A stretch of 64,000 nucleotides of DNA from Planctomycetia bacterium (GTDB lineage: Bacteria; Planctomycetota; Phycisphaerae; Phycisphaerales; SM1A02), in contig SYGP01000002.1 in NCBI GenBank assembly GCA_005799495.1, positions 1-64,000 on the forward strand, in the 5' to 3' direction. Below the pieces are notes generated by a model. It searched no databases and had not been told where the DNA came from. It saw only the letters and a program-made list of their open reading frames with translations. The position numbers and the translations under genes are program-made. Shown here one piece after another: positions 17,172-25,912 of the stretch (position 1 is the stretch's first letter; every line of letters begins with the position of its first letter).

Positions 17172-18224
17172 TCAGAGTTCGCCCAACAGTACGGCGAGCA
17201 GATCGATTGTCGATTCAAGATCGCTCTTGTCGATCATTTCGGTGACGGTGTGGATGTATCGAGTCCCAGGTCCGAGCGCGATGCAACGCGCTCCGCTGCC
17301 CGCGCGCTGGATCGCTCCCGCATCCTGGCCGCCTCGCGGAAGCACGGCCCGCTGGTGGGGAATGCGATGTCGTCGCGCCAGGGCCGAACACTGCTTGACG
17401 AGTTCCGAGTCGGAGATCATCGACGAGTCCTGCACCATGAGCGCGACGCCCAGTCCCTGCTTGGTCACACGCTGATTCTCTGGAACGCCTGGCGTGTCGC
17501 ACGCCAAGTTCACATCGAGACCGATCCCCACCTGCGCACCTGCCGCGTTTGCGGCGACCTGAGCACCGCGCAGTCCGACTTCCTCCTGTGTCGTGAATGC
17601 CACAACGATCTCGCAGGTGTGTCCGCCGCGCGCTCGTGCGATCTGGCGGATCGCTTCGATCGCGACGAAGACGGCCATGCGATTGTCGAGTGCCTTCGAG
17701 ACCACCTTCTTCGGCGTTTCCATGAATGGCTCATCCATCACCACCCAATCGCCGACTTGCACGTTCTTCCGCACCTCGGTGGCATCGATGCCGAGATCGA
17801 TGAAGAACTCCTCCGTCCCAGGAACCTTGCTGCGATCCGCATCGCTCGAAATATGGATCGGCTTTCCGCCAGGATTCAGCACGCCGCGGAAGTCGCCGCG
17901 TTCGGTCACGAGGAGAACGCGCCGTGAGAAAAGGTTGCGCGGATCGAAGCCGCCCGCTGGATTCAGCCAAATGTTGCCCTGATCATCGACATGCCGAACA
18001 TAGAAGCCGATTTCGTCCATGTGCGCCGCCACGAGCACGCGCTGCGGCGTCGTCCCGCGCTTCCGACGCGTGGGGCGGCGCGTGCAGATGAGCGAGCCCA
18101 TCGAATCGACCTTCGTCGCATCGAAGAGGCCGCGAATCTCCCGTTGCACAAGCGCGCGCACACGCTCCTCATGACCAGGAACGCCAGGAGTCTCACACAG
18201 CCGCTTGAGCAGGTCGATCTTCAT
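17172..18224 (-). CDS. M42-family metallo-aminopeptidase
   Basis: 350 residues. Expected dinuclear metal ligands and catalytic residues are present: His in VLVAAHMDEIGF, Asp in SKALDNRM, the Glu pair in TTQEEVGLRGA, Asp in IGLDVNLACD and His in RYIHTVTEM. This is the tetrahedral (TET-like) aminopeptidase or FrvX family, which trims peptides in the cytoplasm; some members were once called endoglucanases. The ATG at 18224 lies 6 bases after a TAGACT box that overlaps the -10 of the divergent gene. Confidence 0.92.
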   Translation of the reverse strand: MKIDLLKRLCETPGVPGHEERVRALVQREIRGLFDATKVDSMGSLICTRRPTRRKRGTTPQRVLVAAHMDEIGFYVRHVDDQGNIWLNPAGGFDPRNLFSRRVLLVTERGDFRGVLNPGGKPIHISSDADRSKVPGTEEFFIDLGIDATEVRKNVQVGDWVVMDEPFMETPKKVVSKALDNRMAVFVAIEAIRQIARARGGHTCEIVVAFTTQEEVGLRGAQVAANAAGAQVGIGLDVNLACDTPGVPENQRVTKQGLGVALMVQDSSMISDSELVKQCSALARRHRIPHQRAVLPRGGQDAGAIQRAGSGARCIALGPGTRYIHTVTEMIDKSDLESTIDLLAVLLGEL

Positions 18225-18230
18225 GCGGCG

Positions 18231-18240
18231 AGTCTATGAT
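18231..18240. promoter_or_regulatory. Overlapping divergent -10 boxes
   Basis: AGTCTATGAT. On the minus strand TAGACT (18231-18236) ends 6 bases before the M42 ATG. On the plus strand TATGAT (18235-18240) ends 6 bases before the GTG of the YgfZ-like gene. The two boxes share two bases, so RNA polymerase could serve only one direction at a time. Confidence 0.5.
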
Positions 18241-18246
18241 TTCTCC

Positions 18247-19497
18247 GTGAACGCGCAGTCCTTTCTCGCCGAGTCTCCGCTGCGAAGTCGCCACGATGCG
18301 GTTGCTGCGCGAGAGTCGGGGCGGCGAACGGCTGCCGTGAGCGCGGCGCGAGGCGAGGGTGCAGTGGGGCGGAAGTCCCATGTCGGCTGGATCCCGTGGG
18401 GACAATCGGCCGAGGTGCTTGCGGTGTGCGATAGTGTGGAGACTGAGTACGCCGCCATCCGCCGTGGTGCCGCGATCGTTGACCTGCCGCAGCGGGGCTC
18501 GGTCGAAGTGCGAGGAGCGGATCGCATCGACTTCCTGCAGCGCATGATCACGCAAGATGTCCGTGCACTCCAGCCAGGACGCAGCGTGCGTTCGTTCTGG
18601 CTCAACCGAAAGGGGCGTATCGAAGCGGACATGCTGCTGTTGGCGGTTGCCGATCGCATCATCATCGACCTGCCACGGGCCGTCGCCGCTTCGACGGTGG
18701 CTTCGCTCGGCGCGTTTGTCTTCAGCGAAGATGTCCAGATCGTCGATTGCAGTCCCTTCCTGTATCGCGTCGCCGTTCACGGACCGCAGGCGTTGGCGCT
18801 GCTTGCAGACTGTGCCGTCGAGTCCGCTGCACTCGACGCACTCGCGCGCGATGCAGCATGCGCAGAGGCGAAGATCGCGGGCGTTCCTGCGGTACTGACG
18901 CGATGCGACTCGCTTGGCACGGTCGGTATCGAAGTGTCGCTGGCGGCGACGGATGTCCCGCGTGTGTGGGACGCATGGACAAGCCTCCATGATGTGGCGG
19001 CTGGAGGCGTGCCACGCGCCCGTGTGTGTGGGTGGCTTGCGATGAACATCGCCCGCATCGAGGCCGGTGAACCGATGTTCGAGATTGACTTTGGCTCCGC
19101 AGCACTTCCGCACGAGACTGGTGTGATTGCATCTCGCGTGTCCATGACGAAGGGCTGCTATCTCGGGCAGGAAGTGGTCGCGCGCATGCAGAGCCTCGGC
19201 AAGCCGAAGCAAGTCGTGTGTGCACTCAGATTCGAAGAGGGGGGATTTCCGGTCGAGGGAACGCAGCTCTTCTCCGCGGGCGCCGATGGAGGTGCTGGCG
19301 ATGAGGTGGGTGTCATCACGAGCAGTACGGTGAGTCCGATGCTGGGCTCTGTGGCAATCGGATTCGCGACGATTCGGCAGGCACAGACGGCCCCCGGTAC
19401 GAGTTTGCGCGCGCTGTGTGATGGGCAGTTGGTGCACGCAACGGTTCAATCATTCCTGCGCTCCCTGCCCGAGGTGGGCGAAGGAAGCGTCGCATGA
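18247..19497 (+). CDS. YgfZ/GcvT-like folate-binding protein
   Basis: 416 residues from a GTG. The family signature KGCYLGQEVVAR is present near residue 310, with a GcvT-type beta-barrel before it (RIDFLQRMITQDV; VRSFWLNRKGRIEADM). YgfZ-type proteins use tetrahydrofolate to help assemble or repair Fe-S enzymes. The first ~60 residues are Arg/Ala-rich and not part of the family. In-frame ATGs at 18205 and 18223 overlap the divergent gene; the TATGAT box 6 bases before the GTG decides for 18247. Next gene overlaps by ATGA. Confidence 0.82.
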   Translation: MNAQSFLAESPLRSRHDAVAARESGRRTAAVSAARGEGAVGRKSHVGWIPWGQSAEVLAVCDSVETEYAAIRRGAAIVDLPQRGSVEVRGADRIDFLQRMITQDVRALQPGRSVRSFWLNRKGRIEADMLLLAVADRIIIDLPRAVAASTVASLGAFVFSEDVQIVDCSPFLYRVAVHGPQALALLADCAVESAALDALARDAACAEAKIAGVPAVLTRCDSLGTVGIEVSLAATDVPRVWDAWTSLHDVAAGGVPRARVCGWLAMNIARIEAGEPMFEIDFGSAALPHETGVIASRVSMTKGCYLGQEVVARMQSLGKPKQVVCALRFEEGGFPVEGTQLFSAGADGGAGDEVGVITSSTVSPMLGSVAIGFATIRQAQTAPGTSLRALCDGQLVHATVQSFLRSLPEVGEGSVA

Positions 19498-19673
19498 CGC
19501 AGATCGCCACCGTCCAATCGGAGGGGAGCAGCGCATCACCTGTCGTTCCCGATGAGTGGGCGATCACGCCGGATGTGATGCTGTTCGCTGCGGCCGCCGT
19601 GCTGACGATCGCCGTCAGCATCTTCGCGGTCTGGCTGTTCCGCCGCGCAGCGCGGGAGGAGAGACGCTTGTGA
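19494..19673 (+). CDS. Small single-pass membrane protein (59 residues)
   Basis: Overlaps the YgfZ-like stop by ATGA and the HMG-CoA lyase GTG by GTGA, so it is the middle of a coupled three-gene unit. Residues ~28-49 (VMLFAAAAVLTIAVSIFAVW) are one membrane helix with an Arg-rich C-terminal end (RRAAREERRL), placing the C-terminus inside by the positive-inside rule. Function unknown. The tight overlaps on both sides argue that it is translated. Confidence 0.7.
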   Translation: MTQIATVQSEGSSASPVVPDEWAITPDVMLFAAAAVLTIAVSIFAVWLFRRAAREERRL

Positions 19674-20530
19674 ATGGCGTGCGCATCACCGAAGTGGCTC
19701 CGCGCGATGGACTGCAGCACGAGCAGGCGCTGGTCCCGACTGATGTGAAGGTGGCATTCATCGATCAGTTGAGTGACTGCGGTGTGGATGAGATCGAGGT
19801 CTCGTCCTTCGTGCCTGCCAAGTGGATTCCACAGTTGGCCGACGCGAGTGAAGTGTTTGCCCGCATTCGCCGTGCGCCTGGCGTCGTGTACTCGGCGCTG
19901 GTGCCCAACGAGCGAGGACTCGATGCCGCGCTTGCGGCGCGCGCCGACAAGATTTCCGTCTTCGTCTCTGCGACCGAAGGGTTCAGTCAGCGGAACACCG
20001 CAGGCACGATTGCAGAGGTTCTGCTGCGCGTTCAACCCGTTGTTCGTCGCGCTCGCGAGGCGCACCGGTTGGTGCGCGGCTACATCAGTTGTGTGGTGCG
20101 CTGTCCATTCGACGGTCCGGTGCATCCCGACAAAGTCGCCGGTGTCGCAGCGCGGTTGCTGGAAATGGGTGTCGATGAGATCGATCTGGGTGACACGATT
20201 GGCGCCGCGGATCGCAGTGCGATCGACGCGCTCTACGAAGGCCTCGCCGGCGTGGTATCGGCGGGCGCGACCACACTTCACTTGCACGACACTTCGGGAC
20301 GCGCAATCGAATGCGCGGTTCGCGCGGCAGAGCTCGGCGTTCGATCCTTCGATGCGAGCGCGGGGGGACTCGGAGGCTGCCCGTATGCGCCTGGATCTGC
20401 TGGAAATGTCGCAGCGGAGACGCTCGTGGATGCGCTTGCGGCGCGAGGATTCGCCTTGCGCGCACGCGCGGATCGACTTCATGCCGCGGGTCAGTGGATG
20501 CGCAGGGCCATTGGATCGTGCGAGCGGTAG
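19670..20530 (+). CDS. Hydroxymethylglutaryl-CoA lyase
   Basis: 286 residues. Active-site and metal motifs are seen: APRDGLQHE (Arg and Asp), EVSSFVPAKWIPQ, GDTIG, HLHDTSG (usually HDTYG) and the catalytic Cys loop GGLGGCPYAPGSAGN. It cleaves HMG-CoA to acetyl-CoA and acetoacetate in leucine or isoprenoid-side metabolism. I choose the GTG at 19670 because it overlaps the preceding stop and begins the family N-terminus (VNGVRITEVAPRD). Size is normal for bacterial members. Confidence 0.93.
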   Translation: MNGVRITEVAPRDGLQHEQALVPTDVKVAFIDQLSDCGVDEIEVSSFVPAKWIPQLADASEVFARIRRAPGVVYSALVPNERGLDAALAARADKISVFVSATEGFSQRNTAGTIAEVLLRVQPVVRRAREAHRLVRGYISCVVRCPFDGPVHPDKVAGVAARLLEMGVDEIDLGDTIGAADRSAIDALYEGLAGVVSAGATTLHLHDTSGRAIECAVRAAELGVRSFDASAGGLGGCPYAPGSAGNVAAETLVDALAARGFALRARADRLHAAGQWMRRAIGSCER

Positions 20531-20604
20531 CACGCCGCGATATCGGACGCCACGCGAGGGGATGGCATCGAGGAGTCCGATGGGGTATCCTTTTCGATCG
20601 GTTG

Positions 20605-20640
20605 CTCACGGGCGTTCCGTGAGTCCCAACACCCGTTGGG
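20605..20640 (+). repeat. Two adjacent hairpins in the rpsR leader
   Basis: CTCACGG/CCGTGAG (20605-20623, loop GCGTT) and CCCAAC/GTTGGG (20625-20640, loop ACCC) stand next to each other about 100 bases before rpsR. They may close the HMG-CoA lyase transcript or form an rpsR leader structure. The remaining 100 bases to rpsR show no further clear element. Confidence 0.45.
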
Positions 20641-20741
20641 TCCATGACCGAGGTCCGAGCGTCCGTCACTCGACGCGCGAGACCTGCATCTGGGTGACGC
20701 AAGCCGCCGAGGTTCGTGCCTCGTCGCGCAAGGATTCCAGC

Positions 20742-20978
20742 ATGAGCCAGTTTCAGGCACCTCCCGCTCCAGTCATTCGTCGCCAAAAGGATGCGAAGGG
20801 TCGCTCCTTCATCGATTACAAGCAGGTGGAGGAACTCCGCCGCGCCATGACCCAGAACGGAAAGATGCTCTCGCGAAAGCGCATGAACATGTCGGCAGGG
20901 GATCAGTCGCAGCTGGGCCAGGCCATCAAGCGCGCGCGCTTCATGGCGCTGCTGCCCTTCACGAACGCCGCGAACTGA
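20742..20978 (+). CDS. rpsR: 30S ribosomal protein S18
   Basis: 78 residues. Diagnostic core FIDYKQVEELRRAMTQNGKML and C-terminal QAIKRARFMALLPF match bS18. An AAGGA Shine-Dalgarno lies 7 bases before the ATG. The usual partners rpsF, ssb and rplI are absent here: HMG-CoA lyase is upstream and a convergent TPR gene downstream, overlapping by 20 bases. S18 binds the 30S platform next to S6 and S11. Confidence 0.93.
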   Translation: MSQFQAPPAPVIRRQKDAKGRSFIDYKQVEELRRAMTQNGKMLSRKRMNMSAGDQSQLGQAIKRARFMALLPFTNAAN

Positions 20979-22395
20979 CGCTCGACCAGAGCCACCGCAT
21001 CGCATGAACGGTTGCTGTCCACTGCCGAGCGGCAGTGCGCGGTTCGTCTGCGGTTCGTCGAAGCAGTGCGGTCACCGTCTGCAACATCCACTTGGTGCGC
21101 AGCCGTCGGAGTCCGTGATCGAGCGGATGCGCGCGCAAACCACGCATGAGCGAAGCGTGTGCGAGCCGAAGTTGCCCATGGTGCAGCGCATCGAGCGCGA
21201 TGTTGTGCAGCGTGATCGCATCGGTACGGTCGATTCGCAACGCTTGCCGCGCTGCACGCCGCGCGCTGCGCGGATCGCCAGATTCGAACAGGGCTCGAAC
21301 GAGCCGCTGACGGATCTGCAGATTCCGTGGGAACGCGCGGGCCGCGGCTCGCAGGATGATTGCCGCCGTGCGAAGTTCTCCGCACTCAATGGCAGTGCCG
21401 GATGCTCCGAGTGCGATCACCGCATCCTGAACGACGAACGAATCGGCGGGCAGGGCGCCCTTCCCGAAGAGCTCGCGCAGCCGGCGCGCAGCTTCCTCGC
21501 GCCGTCCGAGCTTCGCCAGCACTTCGATCAGCCGGAGACGGATCGACTGGTCCTGCGAACCAAGTGAGAGGACGAGGGTGTATGTCGCGCGAGCATTTTC
21601 AAGTTTGCCGCCACGAAGCGCGATGTCGCCAAGGGCCACATGGGCGCCGTGGTGGGCGGGCTCCAGTTCGAGTATGCGACGGTACTTTTCCTCCGCCTCG
21701 TTCGATCGCCCGAGCGACTCCAGTGCGCGACCGAGCGTGAGCAGCGCAGCCGTATCGCCGGGCTGCTCGCGGAGGGCCTGCATCAGCACTTGGAGTGAAT
21801 TCTCTGCCTGACCGCTTTTCAACAGCGCCGCGCCGAGGCGGGCCTTCACGACGGGGAGGCGGGGAGCCTGTGCCACGGCCTCCCTGTAGCACCAGATGGC
21901 GCGTTCGAGCTTGCCCGCTCGTGCGAGCACATTCGCCATTTCGGCGAGGCACACGGGCATCTCCTTCAGCGTGTGCTGCGCGATGTAGTACACCGATTCC
22001 GCATCCTCGACGCGTCCAAGCATTCCAAGGGCATGGATACGCAGTGCGTAGGCAGGCTCGATGTTGCGATCGATGCGAGTCGCTCGCTCGCAGAACTTCA
22101 GCGCCCGTTCAAAGTGCCCGGCACGAATCGATCCTTGGGCCGCACCGACGAGCGCGGCGACATGATTGGGCACCAGTTCAAGCGTTCTTTCGTAGGAGGC
22201 CAGCGCATCGGCGTGTCGACCGAGCGCATCGAGCGTCACGGCAAGGTTGTGATGCCAATCGCCTCGCTCTGGATCCGCGGCGATGGCGCGCCGAAGTTCC
22301 CGAGCCGCCTCTTCCAACTCTCCAGCTTGGAAGAGTCCGCGGGCTCGTTCCACCCGCTGCTCGGCGCTCGGGAAGTTGTCTTCGTCCTCAGCCAC
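20959..22395 (-). CDS. Tetratricopeptide-repeat protein
   Basis: 478 residues made of about ten TPR-like helical pairs, for example GELEEAARELRRAIAADPERG, GRHADALASYERTLELVPNH and GRSNEAEEKYRRILELEPAHHG (spacing 34). No signal peptide or membrane segment. It is a cytosolic protein-interaction scaffold with an unknown partner. It starts with GTG at 22395, 7 bases after TACACT. The tail overlaps rpsR by 20 bases in the opposite direction. Confidence 0.85.
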   Translation of the reverse strand: MAEDEDNFPSAEQRVERARGLFQAGELEEAARELRRAIAADPERGDWHHNLAVTLDALGRHADALASYERTLELVPNHVAALVGAAQGSIRAGHFERALKFCERATRIDRNIEPAYALRIHALGMLGRVEDAESVYYIAQHTLKEMPVCLAEMANVLARAGKLERAIWCYREAVAQAPRLPVVKARLGAALLKSGQAENSLQVLMQALREQPGDTAALLTLGRALESLGRSNEAEEKYRRILELEPAHHGAHVALGDIALRGGKLENARATYTLVLSLGSQDQSIRLRLIEVLAKLGRREEAARRLRELFGKGALPADSFVVQDAVIALGASGTAIECGELRTAAIILRAAARAFPRNLQIRQRLVRALFESGDPRSARRAARQALRIDRTDAITLHNIALDALHHGQLRLAHASLMRGLRAHPLDHGLRRLRTKWMLQTVTALLRRTADEPRTAARQWTATVHAMRWLWSSVSSRRS

Positions 22396-22440
22396 TTCTT
22401 TGAGTGTAGCCCGTCACTGTTCTTTCTCGACTGAAAGTGC

Positions 22441-22463
22441 AAAAATGACCTTCAGGAGTCATT
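22441..22463 (-). terminator. Rho-independent terminator after the ferredoxin-NADP reductase gene
   Basis: Read on the minus strand: stem AATGAC ... GTCATT around an 8-base loop, followed by T residues from 22445 to 22441. It lies about 20 bases past the stop at 22483. This is the best classical terminator I find in the window. Confidence 0.6.
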
Positions 22464-22482
22464 CGCGCCGCGCGCTGTACGG

Positions 22483-23490
22483 TCAGTACACCTCCAACAT
22501 GCAGCGGTGGGTGGGACGAACGCGCCTCTTGATCTGCTCCTCCGTCCATTCGGCGGGATCGATTGCAGCGATGTCATCGTGCACTGTGAGGTAGCCGCTG
22601 CCGAGACCTGACATGGCAAGCGTGCGAAAGATCCCCACCTGCATTCCCGCCAGACCGCACGCATAGATCAGGCAGCGGCTTGTCTCGAGAAGCGGACGGA
22701 GTGTTTCGATGCGAGCGTCGATGAAATGATGCACATGAGGACCAAGCCCTGGTGCGGGCAGCGGCTCGCGGCTGATGACGGGGTGATAGGAGAAATTGGG
22801 GTGGCGCTGGGCAAGTTCGCAAAGCCAGCGGTCATACAGAAGATCGGTGCGGTATGGCGCACCCATCACCAAGTGGATTCGACTCTGAGAGGGACCCGTC
22901 CACTGCTCGCGCGCGGGCGTTCCTGCCGGAGGGCCGACGAGCAGTTCATGCAGCATGCCTCGGAAGGGGGCGATGCCCGTTCCCGTAGCGACAAAGAGAT
23001 AGTCGTGGGCGGTCCGGTCGACGGGAAGGAGAAAGCGCTTTCCATTGGGTCCAGACACAGGGACTTCAGCGCCCACCCCCTGATCCGAAAGCCAGTTGCT
23101 GCATGTCCCAAGAATCAGCAGGTGTCCGTCGCCCTTCGCAGCGTCGTGCTCGTCGGCGCGCTCTTCGATCGACCGCTTGCATGTGGTGGAGATCACCCGA
23201 CCACGCCCATCCTCGCCGTAACTCGGGCTTGCCAGCGAGTAGAGGCGCACCTTGTGCGGGCGCCCCTGGCTGTCCGAGCCGGGAACACACACGCCAAATG
23301 ACTGTCCGGCAAGGCACTGTCCCTCGAGTGGTGTTCCAGACACATCGATGGAGATGTGCCGAACGAAACTCGCGGACTTGCCTCGGATGCATGATTCGCT
23401 CGACACGATTCGTCCGATGACGGGGCTGCCAGGAGCGACGAGATGCATGCGCGCATCGGGGAGTGCTGGATCGTGGAGATGCACCATCAT
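22483..23490 (-). CDS. Plant-type ferredoxin--NADP+ reductase
   Basis: 335 residues. FAD-binding RLYSLASP (family RxYS), NADP-binding GTGIAPFRGML, ACGLAGMQ, and the C-terminal aromatic end EVY that stacks on the flavin. It passes electrons between ferredoxin or flavodoxin and NADP(H). Extra residues ~90-120 (KRSIEERADEHDAAKGDGH) sit at a usual insertion site. An ATG at 23490 follows TAGGAT by 6 bases; a second ATG is adjacent at 23487. The gene is divergent from murA. Confidence 0.9.
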   Translation of the reverse strand: MMVHLHDPALPDARMHLVAPGSPVIGRIVSSESCIRGKSASFVRHISIDVSGTPLEGQCLAGQSFGVCVPGSDSQGRPHKVRLYSLASPSYGEDGRGRVISTTCKRSIEERADEHDAAKGDGHLLILGTCSNWLSDQGVGAEVPVSGPNGKRFLLPVDRTAHDYLFVATGTGIAPFRGMLHELLVGPPAGTPAREQWTGPSQSRIHLVMGAPYRTDLLYDRWLCELAQRHPNFSYHPVISREPLPAPGLGPHVHHFIDARIETLRPLLETSRCLIYACGLAGMQVGIFRTLAMSGLGSGYLTVHDDIAAIDPAEWTEEQIKRRVRPTHRCMLEVY

Positions 23491-23689
23491 TCCATCATCC
23501 TAGGGAGGGTGGCCGCGTGCGCACAGGGGAGCGGAACGCTCCGCGCAGAAAATGTGCGCTGAGCGTGGCAGGACAGCCGACACTCTTCGGTACGCCACGG
23601 TGCGTTTGTGCCCGTGGTCCTCCATCGCGGCCTGTCGTGTGCCATGGTGGAGGTGCTGGACATCGCACGCGGCGGTCAAGGAGGATCGC

Positions 23690-25042
23690 ATGGACAAGTT
23701 CCGAATCCAAGGCGGACATCGTCTTTCAGGCAGGATCCGAGTCGAGGGTGCGAAGAACGCGGCGCTGCCACTCATGGCCGCTGCGTTGTTGACCGACGGC
23801 GAAGTCGTGCTCAACAACATCGCGAGCTTGGCGGACATCCTGAGTCTGCAGAAGCTGCTGATGACTCTCGGCGTCGACGTTCGTGTCAGCGACTCGTCCA
23901 TCTCCATGCAGACGAAGGATCCGAACGCGATCGAGGCGCCCTATGAACTCGTGCGCACCATGCGTGCATCGATCTGTGTGCTCGGCCCGATGCTTGCACG
24001 GCGAAAGCGTGCGGTGATTTCGATGCCCGGCGGTTGTGCGTTTGGCGATCGCCCCGTCGATCTCCACCTGCGCGGCATGGAAAAGCTCGGTGCGCGCATC
24101 GAGATGCGAGGCGGCTACATCCATGCCTCCTGCGAACGACTGCAAGGCGCCACGGTCTTCCTCGGTGGTCCCTATGGATCGACCGTGCTCGGTACGGCGA
24201 ATGTGATGAGTGCGGCCACGCTGGCGAAGGGACGGACGGTCATTGAGAGTGCTGCATGCGAGCCGGAGATCGTGGATTTGGCGGACCTGCTGAACGCCAT
24301 GGGCGCCAAGATCCGCGGGGCGGGTGGCCCGCGCATCATCATCGATGGAGTGGAGGAACTCGGCGGTGCGGTGCATTCGGTCATGCCCGATCGCATCGTG
24401 GCAGGGACCTACGCGATCGCCTCGGCGATCACCAACGGCGAGATCATCATCGATGACTTCCCCTACGACGCACTGCTCGCGGTGGTCGATCGCCTGTCGC
24501 TCATCGGCGTCCATGTTCACAAGATCGAGCCCGACGCGGATGACCGCCGCTGCACGGTGCGCGTGACGAGTGAGCGACAGTTGCGGCCCACCGTGATCAC
24601 AACCCAGCCGCATCCCGGATTCCCAACGGATCTTCAGGCACAGTTCATGGCACTGCTGTGCTTCGCAGCGGGAAACTCCGTGATCACCGAGAAGATCTAC
24701 CCCGAACGCTTCCTGCATGTGCCCGAGCTCTCCCGCATGGGCGCGCAGTTGCTGCGCCATGGGCCGACGGTGGTGATCACCGGCGGCCATCGACTCATCG
24801 GCGCCGAAGTGATGGCAAGTGACCTGCGCGCGTCGGCGAGTCTCGTCCTCGCAGGACTTGCCGCGGAGGGAGAGACGGTCATCAACCGCGTTTATCACCT
24901 CGACCGTGGCTACAAGCGGATGGAAGAGACGCTGCGTTCTCTCGGCGCGCGGATCGAGCGCTTCCGTGATTCACCCGCGCCCGTGCAAGCCGGTGCCGGC
25001 ATGGCGGCGGGTGCCATTCAGTCCATGCAGGAAGACGGCTGA
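23690..25042 (+). CDS. murA: UDP-N-acetylglucosamine 1-carboxyvinyltransferase
   Basis: 450 residues. It starts peptidoglycan synthesis by adding enolpyruvate to UDP-GlcNAc. Visible: GGHRLSGRIRVEGAKNAALP, the catalytic loop SMPGGCAFGDRPVDLH with Cys (so the fosfomycin target is intact), and HPGFPTDLQAQF. The start is fixed by AAGGAGG (23678-23684) ahead of the ATG at 23690, one of the few strong Shine-Dalgarno sites here. With alr in the same window, it shows a peptidoglycan-making organism. Its last 72 bases overlap the convergent SpoU gene. Confidence 0.97.
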   Translation: MDKFRIQGGHRLSGRIRVEGAKNAALPLMAAALLTDGEVVLNNIASLADILSLQKLLMTLGVDVRVSDSSISMQTKDPNAIEAPYELVRTMRASICVLGPMLARRKRAVISMPGGCAFGDRPVDLHLRGMEKLGARIEMRGGYIHASCERLQGATVFLGGPYGSTVLGTANVMSAATLAKGRTVIESAACEPEIVDLADLLNAMGAKIRGAGGPRIIIDGVEELGGAVHSVMPDRIVAGTYAIASAITNGEIIIDDFPYDALLAVVDRLSLIGVHVHKIEPDADDRRCTVRVTSERQLRPTVITTQPHPGFPTDLQAQFMALLCFAAGNSVITEKIYPERFLHVPELSRMGAQLLRHGPTVVITGGHRLIGAEVMASDLRASASLVLAGLAAEGETVINRVYHLDRGYKRMEETLRSLGARIERFRDSPAPVQAGAGMAAGAIQSMQEDG

Positions 25043-25912
25043 CGCGGTCGCGACATTGAGACTCGGCCGATCCCCTTGGTGCAGCAGTCCGCCACTGTCA
25101 CGCATCGGAATGCGTGCGGTGACATCGCATAGGTCCTGCACTGCCTGTGGAACGCCGCTGCCTTCGGCGCCGAGCACGACGATGCGACGCGATGCCGACT
25201 CGATCGTGGAATGCCGCAGGGCCTGGTCGATCGGAACGGCCGACGGCGTGTCTTCCGCTGCGATCAGGGAGAATCCAACCTTTCGAAGCGCCAGAAGGTC
25301 TGATTCAAGCGTCAGGGTTTCAGCCCACGGCACGCTGAAGACACGCCCCGACGAGACGCGGATCGCCTTTCGGTGCAGCGGGTCGGAGGAGCCGCCGCCA
25401 AGCAAGATGCCGACGCCACCGAAGGAGCCAGCACTGCGAAAGAGTCCGCCAACGTTGTCGGTGTGCACGACGCCACAGGTGGCGATGAGATCTGCATCAG
25501 CCGGCAGCGCCTGAAGCAGCGTGGTGATTCCCACATGCTTGGGCCGAACGCCGAGCGCGAGCGCACCTTGATGCATGCGATAGCCCGCGAGTTCACTGAG
25601 CAGGCGTTCCTCGGCGACGAAGATGGTCAACGGATCTCGCACAGCGCATGCGGATGGAAGCGCATCGAGCAGCGGCCGCAGGGCAGCGACCGCATCGGGC
25701 GACAGCAGCAGCGATTCGACGTGAACGCGCGGCGCACAGGGAACGCCGTGCGCGGCAGCGTTCAGCGCATGCAGGAATCGGTGGATGATGCGCGGGCTCT
25801 CGACACAGAAGAGCCCATCACGCCCACGCAAATCCGCGTCGCGCACATCCCGGAATGCGGCGATGCGTGGATCGGCACGATCATCGATGCGCTGCTCGAG
25901 CAGCGTTGCCAC
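24971..25912 (-). CDS. SpoU/TrmH-family RNA 2'-O-methyltransferase
   Basis: 313 residues. SpoU motifs in order: DNVGGLFRSAGSFG, VVLGAEGSGVP and SLNVATASAV, which build the AdoMet trefoil knot. The N-terminal ~120 residues are the usual substrate-binding domain. It likely 2'-O-methylates tRNA or rRNA; the exact target is unclear. A GTG at 25912 directly follows the stop of the upstream MCE gene (TGA then GTG). The tail overlaps murA by 72 bases in the opposite direction. Confidence 0.9.
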   Translation of the reverse strand: MATLLEQRIDDRADPRIAAFRDVRDADLRGRDGLFCVESPRIIHRFLHALNAAAHGVPCAPRVHVESLLLSPDAVAALRPLLDALPSACAVRDPLTIFVAEERLLSELAGYRMHQGALALGVRPKHVGITTLLQALPADADLIATCGVVHTDNVGGLFRSAGSFGGVGILLGGGSSDPLHRKAIRVSSGRVFSVPWAETLTLESDLLALRKVGFSLIAAEDTPSAVPIDQALRHSTIESASRRIVVLGAEGSGVPQAVQDLCDVTARIPMRDSGGLLHQGDRPSLNVATASAVFLHGLNGTRRHAGTGLHGRG

